This document shows, piece by piece, positions 1-6,638 of a stretch of 8,661 nt of DNA. Under the pieces are notes generated by a model. The model did not search any database and was not told where the DNA came from. It worked only from the letters and a program-made list of their open reading frames with translations. This stretch comes from Verrucomicrobiales bacterium (GTDB lineage: Bacteria; Verrucomicrobiota; Verrucomicrobiia; Verrucomicrobiales; Verrucomicrobiaceae). Both the position numbers and the translations under genes were made by a program. Numbering within the stretch: the first letter of the stretch is position 1; each line of letters opens with the position of its first letter. The stretch lies in contig DMMK01000425.1 of NCBI GenBank assembly GCA_003453085.1, forward strand, positions 1-8,661, written 5' to 3'.

Positions 1-61
1 CCGGCCACTGTCGACTGACCGTCAGGGGGCGGCGGCAGCGTCAGAGGTGTATAAGGGACAG
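1..61 (+). other. Sequencing adapter remnant (Nextera/Tn5 read-1 adapter) at contig end
   Basis: Positions 29-61 align without gaps to the 33-base Nextera read-1 transposase adapter, including the 19-base Tn5 mosaic end at 43-61. I count 29 of 33 matches. The mismatches at 29, 32, 46 and 56 are all G where the adapter has T or A. G-only errors are what two-colour Illumina chemistry gives when signal is lost. Bases 1-28 lie outside the adapter and cannot be genomic in this position either. The adapter part upstream of the mosaic end is synthetic, so a natural Tn5 end is not a credible alternative. Genomic sequence begins at about 62, and reading frames that cross 1-61 are artefacts. Confidence 0.95.
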
Positions 62-155
62 CTATTCGTTGCGGCAAGGGCGGGAGCGGGTGGGGCATTT
101 AGGTGGTGGGCAAGGTGCGGAGTCTCGAGCTTTCCGAAGCGCAAGAGCTGGCATG

Positions 156-707
156 TTACGGCAAACGCACTTTGGGAGATGGGCGGCCTTGGAGCTTCAG
201 CTTGTTGTCGGGCTGACCAAAGTAGCCGTAGAATGCATTCTCCCAAAAGTAGCCGTTTAGCCGCCACTCGAACAGTTTGTTGAGCAGTTCGGTGAACGAC
301 AACGCCAAGACTTGGCTGCTCTCAGTTGCATGAACATCGTGAAAGGCATCATAGCACCTGCCAGCTCTTGCTGGATCGGTATCAATACTGATGTAGTCGG
401 GGCCACAACCTCTAACTGCTATCATGAAAAGACTCTGTGAAGAAGTCCCATCAAACTCTTTTGGGCTTCTCTGATAGGCGATCTCAAAAAGAACAATGTC
501 TGCGCGTAGGAACTCAGACGGCTTCAAGATGCGCCAGCCCCAGTCTTCGTTTGGGAACATGTCGATACCTCCACAGAGCGAGTAAAACTCATTCAAATCA
601 GCCGGAAGGATTACGTCATCAGGCAGCGCTGGGACACCAGATGCAGGTTCAACTGTGCAACCGATTGTAGCTCGCGCCTCATCAATGATCTCGCGGACAG
701 ATTTCAT
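156..707 (-). CDS. SUKH (SMI1/KNR4) family immunity protein
   Basis: This encodes a 183-residue cytoplasmic protein that most likely binds and neutralises the toxin domain encoded immediately upstream. The SUKH signature is visible: after an N-terminal helix, LPADLNEFYSLCGG (residues 34-47) matches the family pattern of LP, a helix and a Gly-Gly turn. It is followed by a W-x-I-L-x-P-S-E-F strand-helix (58-66), a central strand pair with GCGPDYISID (100-109), and a closing ALSFTELLNKLF helix (135-146). The length is usual for the family. I chose the ATG at 707 because it overlaps the toxin TGA as ATGA and starts just before the first helix; an in-frame ATG at 812 would add 35 residues lying over the toxin's 3' end. 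No Shine-Dalgarno sequence is seen, so translation is probably coupled to the toxin by termination-reinitiation. SUKH proteins are known partners of nuclease toxins in polymorphic toxin systems. The family call is firm; the partner is inferred from position. Confidence 0.9.
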   Translation of the reverse strand: MKSVREIIDEARATIGCTVEPASGVPALPDDVILPADLNEFYSLCGGIDMFPNEDWGWRILKPSEFLRADIVLFEIAYQRSPKEFDGTSSQSLFMIAVRGCGPDYISIDTDPARAGRCYDAFHDVHATESSQVLALSFTELLNKLFEWRLNGYFWENAFYGYFGQPDNKLKLQGRPSPKVRLP

Positions 708-3700
708 GGACAGGTATTCTTGTGTTTCTTGTGAAGCCAAATGTTCATCGTCTGGAAGTAGAAAGTTCTCACCGGCCCAGGAACGCCAACCGCATCGAAT
801 ATCTGTTCGCAAAGCTTCTTAGCTTCATAAGCTGACATCTCATGGACTGGCCTTGTCGCACGGGCTATGCGCTCCATATCAGTCGCGATTCTGTGTTGCT
901 CTTTCGTTAATGAGATACACGGGAAAGAAGATGCAGATACCCGGTTCTGGTAAGTAAATGGCAAATGGTGCTGCATCCAGATGTTCATGATCGGGTGATG
1001 CCGCTCAAATGGTGGGTCTTTCAGATTGTAGGGGCCGATGTCGAACTCCCCATTGTGAACCAGAACCCAGTGGTGACTATCGGTGCTGGCGAAGAACGTG
1101 TTTGGTTCTCCAACGTCTAGATTGAAGCTCTGCGTATTCGTCGTGAAGGATTGGACAGCGCACACAGCCACAGTTGAACCCGTTGGTTCCCGGAGATAAT
1201 CGCCTTCGTTTACTTCATTCGCGTTCACCCAGCCTCGATCAACTAAAAACACAGGGTGCTCTGGCGTTAGTTTCAAAGTTTGATCAGCCTTGCTGTCCTT
1301 GTTGAAGTCACATCCCAGGGCAATCCATGACGTTGCACGGCTGCCGATTTGGGTTTCGACGGCAGCCGCGAACGGTGGCAAGCCATCGTTTGGATTGTCT
1401 GCCAAAATGGTGTCACCTCCACGCACGTCATCAATAAGCTTGGCCGATCCATTCGCCATCAAAACGTATGTGCCTGCGGCCAGGCAACCATTGATGCTTC
1501 CGCAGAGCGAACCGCTTCGCCTTGCCGCCCGTCCCTCGTTGGCAGACCTCGCAGTACGAGAAAAGGTATCGGCGAGTGACTTGGAGGCTTTGTGCAACCT
1601 TCGTCCTACATCCCCGGCGTTGTTCAGCGTGGTGGTGACGATTTGCGCCCCATGCTTGAGTGCCTTGCCAACTAGGCCACCTTTCGCAATTCCCACAGTG
1701 AGAACTGTTACCGCGACTTGCTCCCCAATATATCCGGCGAGGTATCCTCCCATGTAGGCATTCAGATAAACCGGGTCTTGCGCATCACCTTCAAGCACCC
1801 AATCAAGCCGCCCTTGCTGCTCTGCCATGAACGAATCGAACATGCCTTTGACCTGTTGCTTCACTCCAGTCCAACCCATTTCCTTGATGGTCTTGAAGGC
1901 TCCATGAAGTTCACCTGCGGCTTTCCAAGGATCTTTCATGATGTTGAACACCGTTACAGGCATCTTCAATGTCTCAACAACACCATCAACGTCTCCCTTC
2001 ACACCGTCCCACACACCAAAGACCGCGCCTTCACCAACCGCGACATGAGCGGTGATCAATCTCTTGATCCAATACATCAATGCGCGAGCCACCAAGCCGC
2101 GATTGCGGATGTGGTCGGGCATGTCAATCTCCGTCTTTGTAACTGGCACTCCACCCGGCTGCCAGTTGAAGCTTGGCTGCCCGCTGCCCAAAGCCTGGTT
2201 AACATTGTAGCCAGCATTGGTGAGAACTCCCGAGAAGGATGTCCATTGCGTGGTTGTGGCCTCATCAAACACCCGTTGAACAAAGAACTGGAACTCCTCC
2301 TTATCGGTCCAAACTGTGACGGCAGAAGTCGTGGCTGACGTGGTAGTTGCTGCGGTTCCCCCACTAGATGCACTGGCTGCGGTTGTACCAAGTCCAAACT
2401 CGCTCAGCACATCTGCAGGTGCGTTGTTCGCCAGATTCTGGCGAACAACATCTCCAAGGATCGGAACATCGGCGGCAGCCAACAGCGGTGGCGGCTCGGT
2501 GTAATCCACTTCAATCGGCAATGGATCATCACCAGCAATAAACTTCTCCGCTGCCGCAATCATGCGGTCAAAGCCATCCTCTTTCTTCATCTCGTGCGTG
2601 ACTGTTCCGATCAGTGCGCCATCAAGATAAAGCAGAACCTCGAACGGCCCGAGATCATCCGAAACGGTATAAAAACGGACTGTACCACCTTCTCGAATCA
2701 AGATCACTTCTTGGTTCTTGTTGGTGGCAGTGACTCCGCTTTCAAATTCGCTGTCACTGTAGATGTCATCCTCGCTGTTATAGATGTGAACGCCTTGCGG
2801 TGAACCGCTTTGCGGGATTTCGTATTTGCCTAAGGATTTGCTTCCAGCCTGGAACCCGATCTCGAACTTCTTGTTGCTGCCCATTGTGCTGCCGAGGTGG
2901 GGGATTTTGCCAGTTGCAGCCCTGTCTCTGGAGTTTATCTCCACCGGGATAAGTCGTACCACCACACTAGTTCCCTCCGAGGCAAAAGGAACATCGAACT
3001 CTTTGTGCGATGAGGTCATACCGCCGGGAGGAATGACAAAGACATGGGCAGGCTTCACCGTTACCCTGGGTGGCACGGACTGTGGTGGGGGCACCCAATT
3101 GCCGCTGCTATCCTGCACCAGGGTTGTTTCTTCCACCACGGGAATTGCTGTCAGGGAATAGCCCGCAGGCAGAGTGGTGCTGGCTTTCAGACGCACCCGG
3201 GTCCGGCTTTCTGCCTGCTGCTTTTCTAAATAATCACAATATGTATCTTGCTCTTCGTAGGGTTTGAAGTCATTCCGACTTGTCACAGTCCGTCGGCTGG
3301 CTCCGACTTGAATTGCCTGGCTGGCAGTGGCGAAGTGGGTTTCATAGGCCGGAAAGGGAATCATGCTAAGACGGATCATCGGATCTGTGCTGCCCTCCCC
3401 GCTTGTGCCCGGTGTTGGATTTCCTTGGGCGTCGTAAGAAGCTTCGGTGTATCTCAGGTTGAATGAAGTGCTCCAAGACGCCAGTTGACCGTAGCTGGTG
3501 TAGTCTGGATAGGGAATAAAATTGCCCTGGTCATCTATTACTATCACAGGTAGTCCACTGGCATAGTGATGATTCGAGTAGGCAACCTCTACGTAGCGGA
3601 TGCCTTTTTCAGGATACTCCCATTGCAGCGTGAATCCCTCAGGGTTGACGGGGGGAGGATTGTCAGTTCCGCCGCTTCCCGGCCCACCACCTCCAGGATT

Positions 3701-5353
3701 CCCTCCATCCCCTCCCCCAGGGTTGCCTCCGGGCGGTGTGCTGTTGACCACCAGGCGCAGCTCCATCTGACGTGGCTGCCCTTCTTGCAGCTCAGGGTTC
3801 AGGCCGGGAAGGGCGCAGCTCCCCGTACTGGAGGGCGTGATGTAGGCCGACAGGGCCGTCGTCACCACTGTAGGTGCCGCTCCAGAGGAAGCCACCGTGA
3901 TGGTTTTGACCACCTTGAATCGGTTGATCCACATCTCTTTTTCTGCCGTTGTCAGGGGAGTGGGAAGATCGGTGCGCCAGGCAATCGAGACAGAGCCTTG
4001 ACTCACTTCCCCCGTGTAGCGATCCGAGGGCACTAACTGATCTTGGGCATTGCGATAGGTTTGGGTGACTTTTTGGAGAGAACCCTGGGCGGTGGCCAGC
4101 AGGCTGCCTGAGGTGGGAAGCACCATGTTTTCATAAGGGATGATCTCCCCCGGCTGATTGAAACAGGTCAAAGGCGAATCGGTGGACACTTCGGTTGCCG
4201 CAGCCCAATGGGCCGCAGGGGAGGTCAGCGGCCCGCTGGCCTCCTGCTTGAACCAATGAAGAGGAACATCTCCTGGGTAGTACTGAATTTGGTAGGTTGC
4301 CTCTGTCCAGGAAGTGCCAGTACTTTCGTAAGTGACAGCTCCAAATGCCGCCATGATGGCATACATGCGTGCCAAGCCTAAAGCGGCGGTTAGATGGTAA
4401 TCTGTCTCAACACGTGTGGGGCCACCTTGGATGGAAATTCCGTTCGTCAGGATCGTTGACTGATAAACCCTGATTGCTTGCAATGTCCCGTTCCCTTGCT
4501 CGTCCACATTGGCATATATAGCTTCATTTTCGACGGTGTGTTTCAAGTAGGGGGCCGGAGTCTGGTGGTGAGTGCTTTTCCAGGCTTCAGCCTCCGCCAC
4601 GCTATTGAGCTGCACCTGCTGTGTCTGCATGGTTGACTTTACAAGTGGATGACTGCTGTCAGCATCCATCTGCCAGCAGAGGGTCTTCAATGTTCCGAGG
4701 CAGACAGCCTGAGGAGCGGGAGGGGCATTGCTGGAGCTGGACTGCGGAGAGATGGATCCTGATCGCCAGCCGTGATAGCTGATCACAAATGGAGAATTGG
4801 CAGGCAGAACGGGGCCGGGGGCCGGGTTGGTGCTAGTGCCGCCTGTTCCCGAAGTTCCCACTTGGTCAGGTACTTCAAAAGCGAACAGGTTTTTGACCTG
4901 GCCGATGTTGGCCGCGGCGAAGTCTTGATTGGAGGCCGCAGGGGCGGTGATCCAGGAGGGCAGGGCGGTGATGGCCCCGGCGGCCAGCAGGCGCTCATAC
5001 ACGGGCCGCGCCACGGCCTTGGCCTGTCCAATGTTCACCCCGGCAAAATCATCGGCCTGGGCGGTGTTGGTGGACCATGAGGCCACCCGTTGATTGAGGG
5101 CTGTGCCTGCTCCCCCGGTGAGTTTGGCGTTCATCTCCGCCACGGCTTTGGCGGCCAGGTTTTTGAGCTGGCCCTGATTGATGGCCGCAAAGTCATCCCT
5201 GGCTTTGTCCGGCGCGATCACGCCGCGCTGTGCCCACCACTGTGGGGCGGCGGCGTGGGCGGGCAGCAGCAGGGAGACAAACAGAAGGGCGCTCAGAAAC
5301 TCGCGCCAGAATCGGGCGTGGCGCAAGGCGGGCAAAACACGGCTGGGGTGCAT
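704..5353 (-). CDS. Giant secreted polymorphic toxin with Hint pre-toxin domain and C-terminal nuclease-like tip
   Basis: An intact 1549-residue protein. In order it has: a signal peptide (1-34, hydrophobic core about 19-30, AHA before the likely cut); three DFAAxNxGQxK-type motifs (54-64, 102-112, 144-154); a beta-rich region (about 190-535); a Gly/Pro/Asn linker (540-570); a second beta-rich region (about 572-945); an Ala/Thr/Ser-rich stretch (990-1012); a helical, glycine-containing pre-toxin region with a hydrophobic segment (about 1201-1232); a Hint domain (1290-1434); and a toxin domain (1435-1549). There are no RHS/YD repeats, so it is not an RHS protein, although the overall plan is the same: export signal, long stalk, releasable tip. 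Hint cleavage should free the tip to act on a competitor. It lies 63 bases after the upstream secreted-protein gene and overlaps the immunity gene by four bases. No Shine-Dalgarno sequence precedes the ATG; the start is supported by the signal peptide. Architecture is well supported, but target cell and exact activity are inferred. Confidence 0.88.
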   Translation of the reverse strand: MHPSRVLPALRHARFWREFLSALLFVSLLLPAHAAAPQWWAQRGVIAPDKARDDFAAINQGQLKNLAAKAVAEMNAKLTGGAGTALNQRVASWSTNTAQADDFAGVNIGQAKAVARPVYERLLAAGAITALPSWITAPAASNQDFAAANIGQVKNLFAFEVPDQVGTSGTGGTSTNPAPGPVLPANSPFVISYHGWRSGSISPQSSSSNAPPAPQAVCLGTLKTLCWQMDADSSHPLVKSTMQTQQVQLNSVAEAEAWKSTHHQTPAPYLKHTVENEAIYANVDEQGNGTLQAIRVYQSTILTNGISIQGGPTRVETDYHLTAALGLARMYAIMAAFGAVTYESTGTSWTEATYQIQYYPGDVPLHWFKQEASGPLTSPAAHWAAATEVSTDSPLTCFNQPGEIIPYENMVLPTSGSLLATAQGSLQKVTQTYRNAQDQLVPSDRYTGEVSQGSVSIAWRTDLPTPLTTAEKEMWINRFKVVKTITVASSGAAPTVVTTALSAYITPSSTGSCALPGLNPELQEGQPRQMELRLVVNSTPPGGNPGGGDGGNPGGGGPGSGGTDNPPPVNPEGFTLQWEYPEKGIRYVEVAYSNHHYASGLPVIVIDDQGNFIPYPDYTSYGQLASWSTSFNLRYTEASYDAQGNPTPGTSGEGSTDPMIRLSMIPFPAYETHFATASQAIQVGASRRTVTSRNDFKPYEEQDTYCDYLEKQQAESRTRVRLKASTTLPAGYSLTAIPVVEETTLVQDSSGNWVPPPQSVPPRVTVKPAHVFVIPPGGMTSSHKEFDVPFASEGTSVVVRLIPVEINSRDRAATGKIPHLGSTMGSNKKFEIGFQAGSKSLGKYEIPQSGSPQGVHIYNSEDDIYSDSEFESGVTATNKNQEVILIREGGTVRFYTVSDDLGPFEVLLYLDGALIGTVTHEMKKEDGFDRMIAAAEKFIAGDDPLPIEVDYTEPPPLLAAADVPILGDVVRQNLANNAPADVLSEFGLGTTAASASSGGTAATTTSATTSAVTVWTDKEEFQFFVQRVFDEATTTQWTSFSGVLTNAGYNVNQALGSGQPSFNWQPGGVPVTKTEIDMPDHIRNRGLVARALMYWIKRLITAHVAVGEGAVFGVWDGVKGDVDGVVETLKMPVTVFNIMKDPWKAAGELHGAFKTIKEMGWTGVKQQVKGMFDSFMAEQQGRLDWVLEGDAQDPVYLNAYMGGYLAGYIGEQVAVTVLTVGIAKGGLVGKALKHGAQIVTTTLNNAGDVGRRLHKASKSLADTFSRTARSANEGRAARRSGSLCGSINGCLAAGTYVLMANGSAKLIDDVRGGDTILADNPNDGLPPFAAAVETQIGSRATSWIALGCDFNKDSKADQTLKLTPEHPVFLVDRGWVNANEVNEGDYLREPTGSTVAVCAVQSFTTNTQSFNLDVGEPNTFFASTDSHHWVLVHNGEFDIGPYNLKDPPFERHHPIMNIWMQHHLPFTYQNRVSASSFPCISLTKEQHRIATDMERIARATRPVHEMSAYEAKKLCEQIFDAVGVPGPVRTFYFQTMNIWLHKKHKNTCP
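707..1051 (-). other. C-terminal toxin domain, putative HNH/EndoVII-like nuclease
   Basis: Residues 1435-1549 follow the Hint cleavage site and are the variable tip of the toxin. Features seen are E1450-R-H-H-P1454, W1459, H1462-H1463, the strand-turn PCISLTKEQH (1478-1487) ending in H1487, and a later helix leading into FDAVGVPGPVR (1519-1529). A paired His start, then Pro-x-Ile-x-Leu and a further His, is the pattern of treble-clef HNH/EndoVII nucleases common in polymorphic toxins, and SUKH immunity proteins usually pair with such nucleases. I cannot give it a specific Pfam name. A different metal-dependent or RNA-targeting activity is possible. Confidence 0.6.
1052..1486 (-). other. Hint (pretoxin self-cleaving) domain within the toxin
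   Basis: Residues 1290-1434 form a Hint domain of the intein/hedgehog type found before toxin tips. The nucleophile C1290 opens CLAAGTYVLMANG; the ID-DV-x-x-GD element follows at 1308-1314; the block B T-x-x-H pair is T1363 and H1366; the RGWV-x-A segment (1373-1378) and the FNLDVGEPNTFF strand pair lead to the closing VHN, with H1433 and N1434. The residue after the terminal Asn is Gly, not Cys, Ser or Thr. That argues for C-terminal cleavage and release rather than protein splicing. All residues expected for cyclisation-type cleavage appear present. Confidence 0.9.
3644..3736 (-). repeat. Low-complexity Gly/Pro/Asn linker in toxin stalk
   Basis: Residues 540-570 of the toxin are almost entirely Gly, Pro, Asn, Asp, Ser and Thr, with PGGNPGGG-like units repeated. 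The stretch separates two beta-rich regions and is best read as a flexible or extended interdomain linker. Its C- and G-rich DNA is a plausible site for replication slippage. Confidence 0.8.
4892..5197 (-). repeat. Three DFAAxNxGQxK protein repeats in the toxin N-terminus
   Basis: The mature N-terminus carries three copies of one motif: DFAAINQGQLK (residues 54-64), DFAGVNIGQAK (102-112) and DFAAANIGQVK (144-154), spaced 48 and 42 residues apart. Each follows a short helical or tryptophan-containing stretch. The invariant core is D-F-A-x-x-N-x-G-Q-x-K. I recall similar motifs at the start of many verrucomicrobial secreted and RHS-like proteins. They may form a surface-anchoring or sorting module, but no function is established that I can name. 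Confidence 0.85.
5252..5353 (-). other. Sec signal peptide of the toxin
   Basis: The first 34 residues have a basic n-region (R5, R11, R14, R17), a hydrophobic core rich in Leu, Phe and Val (about 19-30) and an AHA motif at 32-34 before the mature AAPQWW start. This is a standard Sec-type peptide and supports the chosen ATG. The slightly long n-region is not unusual. Confidence 0.85.
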
Positions 5354-5416
5354 GGGCAGAAATCGGTGATCTCAAAAAGGCTTGGGCTAGAGCAGGGGAG
5401 GGACGGAGCAGACCCA

Positions 5417-6496
5417 TTACTGGGCAGGTGGCACCGGACGTGGCCCCACCTGATAGTCTCCCATGGTCAGATCTCCCGCAGGTTCCAGGCGCAGCACGCC
5501 CTGCACTTTCACATCGCCAACCACCGTCATCACACCGCCAAAGTGGGCGCTTTGGGCGGCGATCTGGGTTTGAGCCGAGAGGGTGACCGCAATCGGATCG
5601 GCCCCCTGGGATTCAACGCGTGTCAGAATGATGGATTCGGGTTTTACCTCATTGGTGCTCTCGGCCGAGATGAGCGCGGCCCCGCTGCCGGTGGAGGTGG
5701 TGACCGTCGTTTTCAGATCGTGAGATCCCAGGCGGCTCACATGCACCCGGCGTTCCGTCCCCACGACCTCGTCATAAGACTGCGTCAGGCTGTCCGAGGC
5801 CAGGGCCATCATGCGGTTGGGATCGTTGCTGGGGATTCTCAGGCCCCCGTTCCAGACCACCATGACATCCTTGTATTCTCCGCTGTTTTCCGTAGGCACC
5901 TGCCAGGCCCAGTTGGCATCCGAGCGTGAGGCGGTGAACTGGATCTTGGGTGCCTCAAACAGATAGTCTGTGTAGGAGCTTTCATAGGAATCCACCCAGA
6001 CCTGGCCCATTTCTGTGTGGCTGCCGATGACAGCCCACCGGGTGCCTGTCTCAATCCACATATCCCCTGTGTAAATGCTCTCGTATCGTGGCTCGGTATA
6101 GGCTTCGGTGACGATGTTACCCTCGTTGTCATAGACAGCCGGGAAATAATCGGAGCCGATCTGGGTGATCGTGTATTGGGGCTGCGTGTAGCCATCGGGG
6201 ACCCAGCCATAATCCTCCACGGTGACGTAGCCTTCTTCATAGTGCCCCTCCACGGTGTAAGGCAGGGTGATTTCTTTGAGTCCTTGTGCAATGCTGAGTT
6301 GGAAGGCGCTGGTAGTTGATGGGCTTGCACCGACGACCCCCGTTGAGGCCGTCCCAAATTGCAGGAGACCTGAAATCGTGGCCCCCGCATTGACGGTCAG
6401 CCAGTCAGCCGTGACATCTTCCGCCTGAAGCCAACCTGCGCCTGAAATCGAAAGAAAGGCAGAAAACAAAAAGGACAGCCGGAACGAGGGTTTCAT
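5417..6496 (-). CDS. Secreted tyrosine-rich beta protein, putative surface partner of the toxin
   Basis: I do not recognise the family of this 359-residue protein. It has a clear signal peptide (MKPSFRLSFLFSAFLS and onward, LQA at 23-25 before the likely cut), so it acts outside the cytoplasm. After that comes a short segment of the kind seen in beta-solenoid stalks (TVNAGATISGLLQFG, 34-48). Residues 80-178 hold 14 tyrosines and repeated aromatic strands, including a [DE]-x-Y-T-[QE]-P-x-Y unit at 101-108 and again at 131-138. The C-terminal part (about 312-348) resembles the N-terminal segment: GGVMTVVGDVKVQGVLRLE. The end is proline-rich. The gene is first in the predicted operon and ends 63 bases before the toxin gene with no terminator between them. 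A role in display, anchoring or export of the toxin is inferred from position only. No Shine-Dalgarno sequence precedes the ATG; the signal peptide supports this start. Confidence 0.75.
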   Translation of the reverse strand: MKPSFRLSFLFSAFLSISGAGWLQAEDVTADWLTVNAGATISGLLQFGTASTGVVGASPSTTSAFQLSIAQGLKEITLPYTVEGHYEEGYVTVEDYGWVPDGYTQPQYTITQIGSDYFPAVYDNEGNIVTEAYTEPRYESIYTGDMWIETGTRWAVIGSHTEMGQVWVDSYESSYTDYLFEAPKIQFTASRSDANWAWQVPTENSGEYKDVMVVWNGGLRIPSNDPNRMMALASDSLTQSYDEVVGTERRVHVSRLGSHDLKTTVTTSTGSGAALISAESTNEVKPESIILTRVESQGADPIAVTLSAQTQIAAQSAHFGGVMTVVGDVKVQGVLRLEPAGDLTMGDYQVGPRPVPPAQ

Positions 6497-6532
6497 AAAG
6501 GGATTGAAAATGAGCTGAATGTAAGATTTAAT

Positions 6533-6560
6533 ATTTTACCGAATTCGGCTTATGAGGCAA
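6533..6560 (-). promoter_or_regulatory. Putative sigma70-type promoter for the toxin operon
   Basis: Read on the minus strand, TTGCCT (6560-6555) and TAAAAT (6538-6533) are separated by 16 bases. Transcription would start near 6526, about 30 bases ahead of the ATG at 6496. The spacer contains a perfect 10-base palindrome, CCGAATTCGG (6539-6548), that could bind a regulator. Verrucomicrobial promoters are not well defined, so this is a consensus match only. Confidence 0.35.
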
Positions 6561-6561
6561 T

Positions 6562-6590
6562 GGTGTTTAGGTGTAAATTACGTCAGGTGT
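6562..6590 (+). repeat. Three short GGTGT direct repeats upstream of the operon promoter
   Basis: GGTGT occurs at 6562-6566, 6570-6574 and 6586-6590, with start-to-start spacings of 8 and 16 bases. The first and third copies extend to GGTGTTT. They lie just upstream of the putative minus-strand -35 element, where an activator might bind. Five-base repeats can arise by chance. Confidence 0.3.
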
Positions 6591-6620
6591 TTGGTCCTGA
6601 ATGGATTTGATGTTTTATAA

Positions 6621-6638
6621 ATTATTTTCATAAATAAT
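6621..6638. repeat. AT-only inverted repeat in the divergent intergenic region
   Basis: ATTATTT (6621-6627) and AAATAAT (6632-6638) are perfect 7-base inverted arms around the four-base loop TCAT. The element sits in the most AT-rich part of the region between the operon and the ATPase gene. It could be an operator or simply part of an AT-rich promoter core. Confidence 0.4.

Noticed and set aside
43..61. Natural Tn5-like transposon end
   Set aside because: The match continues into the synthetic adapter tail upstream of the mosaic end and sits at the contig edge, so a library artefact explains it better.
1718..2338. Plus-strand frame of 206 codons antisense to the toxin pre-toxin region
   Set aside because: The opposite strand encodes a continuous, recognisable toxin. 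This frame has no signal, motif or ribosome site.
704..5353. RHS toxin or true splicing intein
   Set aside because: No YD/RHS repeats or RHS core are present. The residue after the Hint terminal Asn is Gly and the toxin domain runs directly to the stop codon, so splicing of flanking halves is not expected.
5090..5929. Long plus-strand frame (279 codons) antisense to the toxin start and the secreted-protein gene
   Set aside because: It runs across two well-supported minus-strand genes and their spacer, has a low-complexity Gly/Arg/His-rich composition and shows no domain motif. It is a shadow of GC-rich coding sequence.
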